A DNA stretch of 64,000 nucleotides, taken from Labyrinthula sp. Ha. Lineage: Eukaryota > Sar > Bigyra > Labyrinthulida > Labyrinthulaceae. The DNA lies in the NCBI GenBank assembly GCA_015227615.1, contig JAALGZ010000003.1, positions 1,364,001 through 1,428,000 of the forward strand. Reading direction: 5' to 3'. The notes under the pieces were generated by a model. That model ran no database searches. It saw only the letters and a program-made list of their open reading frames with translations, and was not told the origin of the DNA. The translations under genes and the position numbers were made by a program. This document shows positions 45,724 to 57,500 of the stretch, piece after piece (the first letter of the stretch is position 1; the number at the start of each line of letters is the position of its first letter).

Positions 45724-47463
45724 ATGGGACAAATAAATTCACAAACGCATGATCCCCGGTCAAATGAAGGTTTGCTTCAAAGTGTTCAGGAAGAAGTTGA
45801 GCCACTTGAAGCATTTTACAGAAAGTACAACATGACAAACACAGTGTTAGGAAGCGGATCGTATGCTAGAGTACGTCTTTGTACTCATATAGAAAGTGGA
45901 GTATATTTTGCTGTAAAAATAGTCGATAAAGATCAGTTTGAAGGTCATTTACTTGACAGTTTTCACAAAGAAATTGGGATTATGAAGACTTTGAGTCATA
46001 GAAATATAGTTCGAATTTATGGACACTATGAAGATAAAGATTATATTTTTATAGTTATGGAATATTTTGTTGGAGGTGATTTATTTGAAATGATTGAAGG
46101 AATAGATGATTTTACAGAAGATGCAGTAAAATCCATAGCAAGAGTTCTCATTCGTGCACTTCGATATTGTATGAAAGAAGGAATAATTCATAGAGATATA
46201 AAACCAGAAAATATTCTTTTAAGGCAAAAAACTGAAAATGAAGGTCGTTCACCAATTCCACTTACGTATGATGAATTTGAAAAAAGTAGAGGATCACAAA
46301 GTTTAGGTGGAGAAAAAGAAGAAGATAAAGTAGATGTTAAACCAAGTAGACTTGCAAGGTTTTTTAAAAAGAAAACATCTTTGGATATTAAACCTATGAA
46401 TTTGGGAATGAATAAAAAAAGAGGGGTTTCTTTTGAAAATATTGGAAAAAGAAAGAAACCTAATGTTCAAAGAGATTCAGTTGGTTTATCTTTTTCTATG
46501 CCAGATATTGAAAAAAGTATTTTATTAGCAAATGAAAAATATGAAATTGTTTTGGCTGACTTTGGTCTTGCCACATCATTTAAGGAAAAAAATATAAAGA
46601 AAAAAACAGGTTCAAGTTTATTGTTTTTCACAAAGAATAAAAAACTTAAAAATAGAACAGCTGATCTTGAACTGCTTCAAACTCAATGTGGAACTCCAAG
46701 CCATTTAGCACCTGAGATTATTCGTGGGAAGAAATATAATTTTAAATGTGATATTTGGAGTCTTGGAATATTAATTTTTACATTATTATCTTGTGGACAA
46801 CATCCTTTTCCTGCTAAAGATTTACAAACGCTATATAGAATGGTTCTCAAAGGAAAATTTACATTTTATCCTCAAAGTATTTGGGATCAAGTTTCTGAAG
46901 AAGCAAAAGATTTTTTAGGTCATGTTTTAGTTGTTAATCCAAAAAATCGTTTTTCTTATGATGAAATGCTTTCTCATCCTTGGCTTTCGAAAAGAGAAAG
47001 ATTTGATCTTTCTGTTAATCCATATCGAATGTCTCAATTACCAAAATTAGATAGTAAAAGATTTAAAGAATATAATTTACGCAGAAAAGTTTTACGTATT
47101 ACAAAAGCAAAATTAGCAGTAACTAAATTTGAAAAAAGATTACAAGAAGATGAAAAATCAAGTAGACCTTCTTTGGATCTTGATATGAGTAACGTATTGA
47201 AAGATTTTATGGATGACAAAGATTTGGATAATTCAGATTCACTTGAAAAAAAATTAGAAGAAAGTAATGAATTTAGGTATAAACAAGGTGATTCAAGTGC
47301 CCTTTTACAAAGAAGACCTTTTAATGGAGAAGTTGATGCGCAGATTCGTATTGATGTTGAATCTGATGCTGAAAGAGAGTTACGAGAACTTTTGGGTTTA
47401 GATCCAGGTTTTGTTTTTCCTAAGGAAGAAGAAAAAGAGGAAACTCTTTCTGAATTAGTTTAG
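45724..47463 (+). CDS. CAMK-like Ser/Thr kinase with a 100-residue insert before DFG
   Basis: This is a 579-residue single-exon kinase. It starts MGQINSQT, a good N-myristoylation signal (G2, S6). The kinase domain spans about 36-404: glycine loop GSGSYARV with the third Gly replaced by Ala, AVKIVDK with the catalytic Lys at 65, the Glu in HKEIGIM, HRDIKPEN (157-164), ADFGLAT (278-284), GTPSHLAPE and DIWSLGILIF. All catalytic residues are present, so it should be active. About 100 residues, Lys/Glu-rich, are inserted between the catalytic loop and DFG (about 168-272), and the activation loop is also long. The C-terminal 170 residues are charged, without EF-hands or a visible NAF motif. It is paralogous to the kinase at 61320. 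Substrates cannot be inferred. Confidence 0.88.
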   Translation: MGQINSQTHDPRSNEGLLQSVQEEVEPLEAFYRKYNMTNTVLGSGSYARVRLCTHIESGVYFAVKIVDKDQFEGHLLDSFHKEIGIMKTLSHRNIVRIYGHYEDKDYIFIVMEYFVGGDLFEMIEGIDDFTEDAVKSIARVLIRALRYCMKEGIIHRDIKPENILLRQKTENEGRSPIPLTYDEFEKSRGSQSLGGEKEEDKVDVKPSRLARFFKKKTSLDIKPMNLGMNKKRGVSFENIGKRKKPNVQRDSVGLSFSMPDIEKSILLANEKYEIVLADFGLATSFKEKNIKKKTGSSLLFFTKNKKLKNRTADLELLQTQCGTPSHLAPEIIRGKKYNFKCDIWSLGILIFTLLSCGQHPFPAKDLQTLYRMVLKGKFTFYPQSIWDQVSEEAKDFLGHVLVVNPKNRFSYDEMLSHPWLSKRERFDLSVNPYRMSQLPKLDSKRFKEYNLRRKVLRITKAKLAVTKFEKRLQEDEKSSRPSLDLDMSNVLKDFMDDKDLDNSDSLEKKLEESNEFRYKQGDSSALLQRRPFNGEVDAQIRIDVESDAERELRELLGLDPGFVFPKEEEKEETLSELV

Positions 47464-48090
47464 AACTCGTTTATTATCTGTTAAAAGTTCTGTATGTTCT
47501 AGTTTTTTCTTATTTTAGGAAATTAATGTTAAGTTTTGGAAATTGGTGATATTCTTAGAGAGACTGTTGAGAGCTGAGAATAAGATTTTCGAATTTAATA
47601 TGGAATTAGGAAATTTTGTTAAAAGGGAACTTTAGATGTGTCCAAATAAATTGTTGAAAACAATTGTGGTATAAAAACCAAGTTAAGTGAAGAGAGTAGT
47701 GAATAGTATACCTTTGTATATTTAGTTTATGTTACGAACAAAAAACTGGTTTGAAATGGAAAAAGTCATTTAACCTGCGCTAAATTTCTATTTTGCGAAT
47801 GTATTAAACTCAAATATTTTTGCTACTAAATGAAGGAAAAGGCTACAAAAGAATATAATGCTCTAAACTGAATAATTAAATTAGACACGGTTATTTAGTT
47901 TCGAAGCTGTGTATGTTTGAAGAACTATTTCAATCACCGTTTTTGAACAACATATTAGTTCTTGGTCTAAATGAATTCTTCCAAAGTATTTTCCAAGACC
48001 AATTCCTTCATATAATATTGCGTCAACTTGAGTTGTTTTCCATGAAAACCATAATATTTCCTTATCATAAGCGATGTAATACTCTTCCTT
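47464..48090. other. Convergent spacer after kinase 1
   Basis: This AT-rich spacer lies between the kinase and the small membrane protein, which converge on it. Only a 66-codon chance-length frame is present. It presumably contains both 3' UTRs. Confidence 0.4.
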
Positions 48091-48549
48091 TTAAAAAAAA
48101 AATATTGTTCTAACTTTTATTGGTTGGAGCTTTCTTTTGTATATGAAAATTCCTTTCTTATTAATTATAAATATTGTACGAACAATATCTAATTTTTCAA
48201 AAGTTGAACCATAAAAACTTGAGTCTACAGCCGTAAAAAACATACCAGAAGGGCTATAAATTGTAAGAAGAAATAAAAAAGGAACTAGTATGAATAAGGA
48301 AAAGCCAACAAAACAGATTCTAGTGAAACTGCTCTCAGTCTCGCAATATTCTTGAAAACATTCTTGAAATATTGGTATTAAGAAAAAAGTTTTAGGTAAC
48401 TTGAAATATTCAGACTTAGAAGGAACTAATATGGAAAGAACTTGATCTAAAGAGAAAGCTATGTCAGTATCTTCAGCATATCTTTCTACTTCCCTTATTG
48501 CTTCCTCTCTCAGAATTTCAGCAGATGGAATTTTATGAAAAAGACTCAT
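48091..48549 (-). CDS. Small predicted membrane protein, unknown function
   Basis: This is a 152-residue frame starting MSLFHKIPSAEIL. The first 80 residues are soluble and acidic (REEAIREVERYAEDTDIAF), followed by a hydrophobic segment around FLIPIF and a strong transmembrane helix (about 98-118, CFVGFSLFILVPFLFLLTIY). The tail is Lys-rich and ends RTIFFF. I do not recognise the family. The length and the ordered amphipathic and hydrophobic pattern make it more likely real than chance, although a tiny intron could alter either end. It faces the kinase gene across about 630 bases. Confidence 0.5.
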   Translation of the reverse strand: MSLFHKIPSAEILREEAIREVERYAEDTDIAFSLDQVLSILVPSKSEYFKLPKTFFLIPIFQECFQEYCETESSFTRICFVGFSLFILVPFLFLLTIYSPSGMFFTAVDSSFYGSTFEKLDIVRTIFIINKKGIFIYKRKLQPIKVRTIFFF

Positions 48550-51500
48550 ATTTTAATCATATAATATAAGAAAAATAGTGTTTAGATGCCACGAAATAAA
48601 TTTCATTAAATGTTTTAAAATTCTTCTATTTGTTATACTTATTTTGTCAGAACTGTTTTATAATTTTCACGACTGACAAGAAACACAAACTAAGAATCGG
48701 TATTGGAAAGTTAATATCAACACGATAACAATATCGAATCTATCATATATACATGCTTCATATTCAAGTATCGATAAAAGAAGCAAAATTATTTTTATGT
48801 TGATTTGCTTGTGCTAACAAAGAATTTCAGAAGTTTACCGATAAAAGATTGATATCAGTTGATAAAAAACAGTATGGTCTATCGGTTTATGTTTTGATAT
48901 GATGATACCGAAGATAAAAGATATGCCACGGTATTGAAATAATTCAGTAGTATAGCATGTTTTTCACAATTCAGATAAATACCCAAAATATACTCATGAA
49001 GATGAACTTAGGAGTGAATTGTGAGCTAGTTCTAATTTATATATATTTGACAAAGTCTTACTATCTTAGTTTACTTAGTATAACTTATGTTGTCTCTTTG
49101 TGCTATTGAATATCCTTCTGTGGCTCTGCGTTTTCTTTATCTCGTAGATTATTCTAGCATTTGCTTGAATTACACTTGGTTTTTGTCTAAAATATAATTA
49201 ATTATTGGATAGAATCAACAGATATGGTTGGCATATCAGTTCATATTGATGTCATGTAAGATAATGGGGTGATATTTTCCCAAAATCGTACATTATCTGA
49301 ATCAGATTGAAATCAAATCAGAACAGACGACATTGCGCAAGATTGAAATAGAATAATCGAATTCACTTATTACGTTAGAGAAGATATGGAGGTCCAAGGA
49401 TTTTACCTGATGCTGATAAGTGGTTGTAGCTCAGCCCTTTCTGAAATCTTGGAGTCTTTCCTCGCATTGAAAGTATTTTTTTTGGAGATAAGATTGCTTT
49501 TGTTTGGATACTGAAGACACTGAGACATACAGGTGGTAATAGTTGGGCGAGCATTGGTTGGTTTTGAATGTTGATACGTTGCATCTTCCTCTCTTTTTGA
49601 CTTGTTTTAGGCGGCTATCGAGTTCGTTTCGCTGGCTAGTTTTGTCTTGCTTTACACGATAAAAGTTGATTACAAGTATGCTGTAGAAGGCTGGAGTTGT
49701 GAGCCCAGTACGCTCGCCAATAGTTCTTTGAATGTTTAAGAGGTGTCATAGTGTTATCAGGGTGATCATGGGTTTTATTGTTGAGTTATATTGTAGGCCG
49801 GGACTAAGTTTAATGATGTTACTTGAGGGGCTCAAGCAGTTGCATATTTCCAGGGTCTTCTCAGTCTCTTCCCTAATCCATAGAGTTCGGCATTTATGAG
49901 TAAATCTGAAGGATACAATGAAGAGGTTCTAAGTCTCTGCTCAAGCTGTCGCTCATGGATTGTTCTGCAGCGGGATGTATTCTCTTGTGCTGAGTGTGGA
50001 GGTTTTTCAGAATTGGTAGAGAAAACCTTTTTGACCTTCCTGGCAAGCTGAGATATAGTGATGAACGGAGCCCAGCTCGTGCAACATTTGGACAATTTGT
50101 TACTGCCAGTTTTCTTCTTGTCGTGGAATTTAATGGTGGCCCGTGCTGAGAAAAGTTTTGGGGTGTTGCTAAATTCCATGATGCTCAGGGTTTCTCAATA
50201 TCAAATAGTTTAGTTTCTTTAGACGGGTTGCGTTACTTTTGTTATATGACCTAAACTATTTTACTTCTTGGTCTAGAATATCTTCTGTTGCTTCCTTGTA
50301 TTATCATTTCCATTTTTTCAAGAGTTCCAGTGCAGAAAAACCATTTTTTTCTATGTTGAACATATTGGCTTGGGTGTTTTCCATTACTTTTTTGTTATTT
50401 CTCGAAAACAAGTATGGTTTAGCGACAATGTTATTCTCCAGGTTTCTGTTCTTAACGCCATATAATGATCATGCATGAACAATAACTATTATGGGTTTTA
50501 ACTATACCTTCTTATATATTGAAGCAGATGAAATAAGGTCTCTTAATTTTTCTAGTCTCTCGTGGTAAGCTTCAATTTTATATTCAAAAGCAAGGGGATC
50601 TATACAAATACTATTGAATTTAACCCCGAGATAAAGATAATTTTTTACAAGTTGGATTTCTTTTCCGTTTTCACATATTGAGTTTACTTGATACTGTATC
50701 TTCGGTTCAATTATCGTTTTTGTTTGTTTCATGGCCAGGGTCTCGCGCCAACTCTTGCTCGGGGTGCCATCGCAGAATCTGGGGCGTTAATGATATCTAA
50801 GCGATTGCCCACTACCAAAATATTTATTGCGGTTCTCATAGAAAGTCTGTTCCAGGATATCGTTTCCTTTTGTCCAGTATCTTGTTGCCAACTACGAATA
50901 TGGGATCAGTAAGAAGTATCTTTGTTTTCTCACTATTTATTTGAAGTCCAGAATTATTTTCTATCTTTTGCATTTGGGAAACGAATTTGAATATGTCCTA
51001 ACCTTCTTTACATATGACGGCTATATAATCAGCAAAGGCATGATAATTAAAATTTCTGTTGTTGACTTTTAGGTTGCAGAGTGCGTTGCGTTGAATGAAT
51101 TTTATAATAGAGTTGGGGCAGAGGATTAACATGCTTGGAGATAAAAGGTCTCCTTCAAGTACTCCGTATAAAAGCTTAACAGTCCTTAAAAGTTTATTCT
51201 TCCCACCTGCTTTGTCTGCTGCCAACTTTTATAGGTTTCTCATTATTTTTATTATCCTTTTAGTAAGGTGGTGTTAATAAAGTGAAAGTTGTAAAAAAAT
51301 CATGATCAACCCAGTCAAAAGTTTGTCTAAAGTCAATAAAGAAAAGCTTGAGTTTGATGCCTTCTTTCAAAACTTTACTGATGAGTTTCTGGATTATTTC
51401 TCTCTTGTTAACAGTTGCTCTAGTCTCTGTGAAATCATCTTAATATACTAGAACTGCCTGGATAATAGGTTTTAATTTATTGTTAGTTATTCTTGCAAAA

Positions 51501-54500
51501 AATTTAAAGATATGTGAAGTAAAACAATAGGGTGATATGAGCTATGGTCATTTACTGATCTTTTCTGATTTTAGATATGTATTATCTTACCAGAAAAGGC
51601 TTTCTTTGGAGCCATTTGGGTGTTTTAACTCTCCTAAAGAAACTTTTGATAGTTTGAGTTATAGCTTTTGAACCGGTTTAGAAAATTTCAGTACCTAATT
51701 TTTATACCAGCTTCTCCCGGATATCAAGTATTTCTTTGGGAGCTAATGACGAGCTTGACTTGTCCAAGCAAAAAAGGATGCATATTAATTCTGTCTCTAA
51801 GATTCAGCTCAAGCATTGATCAATAGCTCTGTTACATTTCATCTTCAGAAATTTTAATTGATTATATAGATGATTGTTGCTGTGCTATCATATATTCTCT
51901 CAGGATACCATGCCTTTGATATTTGTTAATGATCATCCGAGTTCAATTTTATTTTATTCGAGCAGCTTTGTTTTAGGTTTGATTTAGTAGCAGAATTATT
52001 CTAAATTTTCTTCAGTTGTTATTGTTTAGGAAATCTTGTTACATCTCTGGTGACGCGTCATCTATCCAGGTATTGAGTTCTTTCTTGCAATATTCCTGGC
52101 CTCTCTGATTCTACGATTTCTATATTCCTGTGTTGTAGGGCCTTGGCAGTTGTGCTATCAACTCAACAGTTCAGCCGTTCTGGCAAAATTTCATATCTCT
52201 TGTAGTTTTGCGACTTGTTGATAGATTCGTCTATGCTGTATCCAAGGAACAACTTTTGTTAACTCAAGGTAGTCTTGCTCGTACCTAGGCTTAGTTTCTA
52301 GGTTCTTTGAAAATTCTTCATTGAATTGCACAATAAGTTCAGAGTTAATAAAAAAGTAGCAATATTTTTAGTAAGTTCTTAAGGAATTTAAGGGTATTGT
52401 TGATTAAAGTTCCAGAAATTTCAAATTCACCAGTGATATGGTCGTATTTTCTTCTTGCAAAAAGGTTTTGTAAGATATCTAAGTTACACCTGAATCCACG
52501 CCTAGCAGGTACGCACTTTATAATACCGAATTATATTTCTGATAGATCTAACTGGGAGAAATTTTTGGAATATGTGATGTGACTTTGGGAAAATTTCCTT
52601 TCTGCCACTACTCCAGGGTTGTCAATAGATATTTTGCAGTTTCCTGGTAATTTAGCTAGCAAATTTTTATCAGTATTAGCTCTACTAGGTTATTCTGATT
52701 TGTTAATAATGTCTAACTATTTCCAGATGCTAGTACATTAAGATCACCGGGAAATGGTAAAATTCTTCTTGTTTTCCTTTTATCAATAGAATGCACAAGT
52801 GTTTAAAGAAATAAAGTATACACTTCAGTTTTTAATACTAACTGAAACGCGCAATCATTGTATATGCCAATGTTTTACTTCTGAGCTACCTGCAGAACCA
52901 GTTCTAACATTTTTTTCTAAGTCATCTAGTTTTAGCAACTTCTCTGGTTGGTTACTCTGGTATGGATATTGTTGTAACAGCATACAACATATGATTATAC
53001 CAAAGCTCATGTATCTATATCTTTATTGAGTTTTGCTTATTTTTGGAGACTTTATAATCATAATGTTTCTGATTATTAAGCAAACTGAGATTCGATTGTT
53101 GCGTTCTTAATAAGTGGTGGAGGCAAAATTAAGTTTCAATGTATCAAGAGCATAGAAATTCGCGTAAACATATCTAAATTGTTTATCCTAAGGACAGGAA
53201 CATTCTGTAAACACTTTCGAACGAATATTAATGTTAACTTTCTTAATTATCAGCACTGGTGTTTAGCGAGAAGAACAGTAGGTATGTATATGCTACAATA
53301 CTTCATAACATGTCGATATTTTTTTCAGACATTATTTATCTTAGCCAAATGTTTGAAAATTCCTTCAAGGAAAGATAGCTGTTGGGGAATGCTCAACTAA
53401 CTAACCATTTCTCCTGTAATTCATACAACAGAATTTGGAAAATATATCGTAATACATCATATTACACAACAACCAAGGCGGGGAAATTTAAATTTTGCTG
53501 AAAATGGAATTTTCATGCAAAATATTTATTTGAAGAAGAAGAGATGTGATTTTATCATAAAATTTTAACCACGATTATATCCCAGAGAATATTTACTAGT
53601 ATTTTGTAACTAAGAATTCAACTGGAAAATAAGAGAGATGTACCCAAATTGTACTATTGGTTATAACAAATAATAAAAAAAAGTTTGAAATGATTAACAG
53701 AGTGCTCTAACTTTGGTTTTCTATGCTTAGACAAACTTTTTGGTGACATCATCAAGCTTCAGATACACAAGTTAACATTTCTAGTTCTTAGCAAGAAAAA
53801 ACTGAGGAAGGCATAATCTGACTCAAATTCTTTCCCTAAGAAAAAAAATAACGACAGAAAATGAACGTGATCGACCTAATATCTATGAAATGATTATTAT
53901 TAATGCAACAACATGTACAGATAATGATAAAGTTTTCAGTAAAATAAACTTTTACTTTAATTTTGATATAGAATGGAAACAATTCCCAAAATAAATTCAG
54001 TATGAACAATTCACTATATTTTATTGACAGTGTTCCTGTTAAAAATCTTTATGTATACCAATATTCATAACAAATCTTCCCTAATGACTGCTAATATTTG
54101 AATTTAATAGGTTTGGTTAAGCGATGGCATGAAAATGTTAAATTTACGATGGCTACCATCAAAAAACAGATTTCAGGAAATGTACATATTTTCAGAAGCT
54201 GATATTCAAGAATTTTGGGGTTATGAGGAAAATCATTTAATTTGAAAGAATGTTTTCCTTTCCGACTATGGTTGAACACGAAGCTATCAAAGATGTAGGA
54301 CTTAATTATTTTTCTAGTTTTTTTTTCAATAAAAAACCGGAACTAAGCCTCTATAATGTGAATAACAACAAGGTTTATGCTCAACAGGAGAATTGCATCT
54401 AAGAGATACTGAAAAATTTTATTGATTTCTACAGATCTTTTATGTAGAAAAGTTGATTTAAATATTGATATAAAGGCTTCCTAGAGCTTTAATAGCAAGA

Positions 54501-57500
54501 AATCTCTACCTGTTAAGAATGTTGAAGGTCATGATTATAGCCTGGATAATGAGTTAGAAAAAAAATATTTAAAAGGTGAGATAAATAATAACATTCTTAC
54601 TTGAAATTTATCCTGTAAAGTCTATCTCCACTGATAGTCTAAGACACTAATTTCAAAAGTTAGTGAAGGGATTTCTCTTGGATAGGAAAATAATCACACT
54701 GCCTTAAGTGCTTACCCTGCCATATTTACCATTCTCTGTATGAAGCCACAACATATAATTTTTTGCATTGTCTATATACATCATTAGCAATACACTACCA
54801 CCCCGTTATTGAATAAAGTACATTATTAAGGAAAGCGAAAATAATTTTCCTCGCAAAAATTCATGATTAAATCAATTCTTATTGCAAAAGATCTCAAGAA
54901 TCTGATATTCAATACGATATGTATTTTACAAAACCAGGAAGAAGTCAAAATGTAGCTAATCATACAAGATGGATTAGAAGAAATATAGGAATTATGGGAT
55001 GTATGAAAGATCACATTTTTTCTATGAATATCTTAAATAAATACTCTCGAGTAGACTGTAACCATCTAAACAGAAGTAAAATAAAATTGCTCATAAAAGA
55101 TTTACCTTAACACGACTTAGAGATTTTATGCCGATATTAAGTGCAGTAGATACACAAAAAAGGTGAAAAACTCAATTAATTGCATACTTGGGTGATACAG
55201 AGCAGGAACCAGATTTAACATTGACATCCAGTCAATATATTTTCTCAAAAACACAGAGTTTTTAGTACATATATGAATAATAATTTGAAACTAAAAGCAT
55301 TAAGCATAATGTAACAATCACTGAAAGTGTCAATGTAACGAGCTTACCGTTGATTTCACATAAAAACACTTTACCGAACCAAAACATCATTACTAGGACT
55401 AAACAATATAAATTTATTCAAATAGAAAAGTATAAAAGAAAATACAGCCCCTTGAAACCAAACTTCGCTAAGAACCCATGTGGTTAAAATTTTGTTTAAC
55501 GAAGCAACAATTGTGGCGACTAAAAATTGTTATGAGATTAAGTTTGATATTTATAGTATATTAATATTAATACAAATGAATTGGGATCGATGATTTCAGC
55601 AAATATGTAATATAATTTTTTAGCAAAGGAACAATCTTTTGAAGTTAAGCATTTGGAACTAAAGAGAAATGTTAAGGGAAATAATAAGGAGAAAACCAAT
55701 GACTATCATGTAACTCATAAACTTATACTTATCTAAGAAATGAAATTTACTAAAGAAGATACAACTGAAGATATGAATATTACTTACTCCCTGGTGAAAA
55801 TATTGTTGGTATCAAGGTAAAAATGTTATTTAACAAATGTAAGAGTAGCTTACTACTTGATACGTATATTTTCTTCTTAGACTGGAATCTCCCTTTATGA
55901 GACATGATGTGGCAGCTTGTCATTGTAGTTCACAAGCAAATACTTTTTAGATTTATTACTATAAGACGTTTATATATTTTAATTGCGTGGTAAAATATCC
56001 ATCCCTATATATTATTAGATGAAAAAAATTAAAATATTTTTCATTAACACTGTGGCTATTGTATAAATGAAGGGAAAATGAGTATTAAGGTCATTAGAAT
56101 AAGATGTGGGAACATTAAACTATGGGAGATGGTGCACTGTTTTTCAGTAATACAGATAATGAATGATGGCGATTGTACAACATTAATTTTTCCTTTGATA
56201 AATTATTTTACTTATCTTCATCACTAGCACTATATTATTAAGTCAATCTCGCCATTGGTTTATAAAACCTCTTATTGAAAAGAGGGAAATGGGCTAAGAT
56301 ATAAGCATATGTGCCAATGAGGGTAACACATCAGAAATATAAGACATCGCCTCAACAAAGTGTTCGAAACTAAAAATATAGATAAAACAAAACAAAAAAT
56401 TAAAAAATTATAACTTTTTGGATAAGAAGTATTAAGAATGCCACATGGAACTATCACTCAAACTCTTATGATGGTAAGAAAATCAGCATGATTGTATAAT
56501 AATTATTATTGTTAAGTTGATTTAATAGAATATAATGATCATATGTGTGGTACTCTCTTATAGTCAAAAAGATGATTCAACAATAATTACACCCTAATTC
56601 TAATAAAATCTTATGAATCACTACATTTACAATGGAAGTTTAAACCACTAAGCCTAATAAACCTTTCCGAAGCCCCTCGACTCCTGTATGTTCTACTATA
56701 TATTGGTTTAAGTTAAAATAATAATGTATACTTTAATAATATGGCTACCTCGTATCCCATATTTGCTTTAAAAAATTATCGCCATTGAGTTCAGATCCAT
56801 CTCAATGGAAATTCAGGTATTAAATTAAGGTATGTGAAAACAATTATTAGCCTTTATTTTCTTTGAAAGGGTAAGGATTGGTAAGAAAATAGATTCTGAT
56901 GGATATAGTTAACAATCTAGGGGTTTGTAAAAGTTTAACTTACCATATATGTCTGTGCACTCTAAACGGGTTTTGTACATAGCGTATCTATATTTTCAAG
57001 CTGTTCTTAAGTATTTTGAGCGAGTAGATGAACGAAAAAAGATTCTAGGTAACATGTTAGAGTTAGAATAGAACCAAGCACATGATAAAATCTAATCTCC
57101 AGTAAAAGAAAATACCACTTAAGTTTTGAGTATATGACAGAATTGAACTAAATCATGATTGAGTGAATTTAAAAACATAAGATTTAAGAAGATACACCAA
57201 AAAGGGCATAAAAATAAAACAATAACACAGGCTAACTCTAAAGTTAGAATCCAAAACCCAAAATACTTCAAGCTGTATCATACGCCTACCAACATTTATA
57301 CCAAGTGTGTCCATCCCGTCAGTTCAAACAGGAATAATCATAACTCTCAATTATAGTTTTCTTTGGATATGCTTTGGTTTAAATAGATGCCTATATTAGT
57401 ACAATATACTTTCTACTTAAATTTTGTATTAGATGTGAAATGCAAAATTACTAAATAAGATAATAAGTCTTATGATTTTGGGTTTTTCATAAACTTGGAT

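Noticed and set aside
54826-55110. Two overlapping 62-63 codon frames on opposite strands
   Set aside because: Chance length, no similarity, and each is the shadow of the other.
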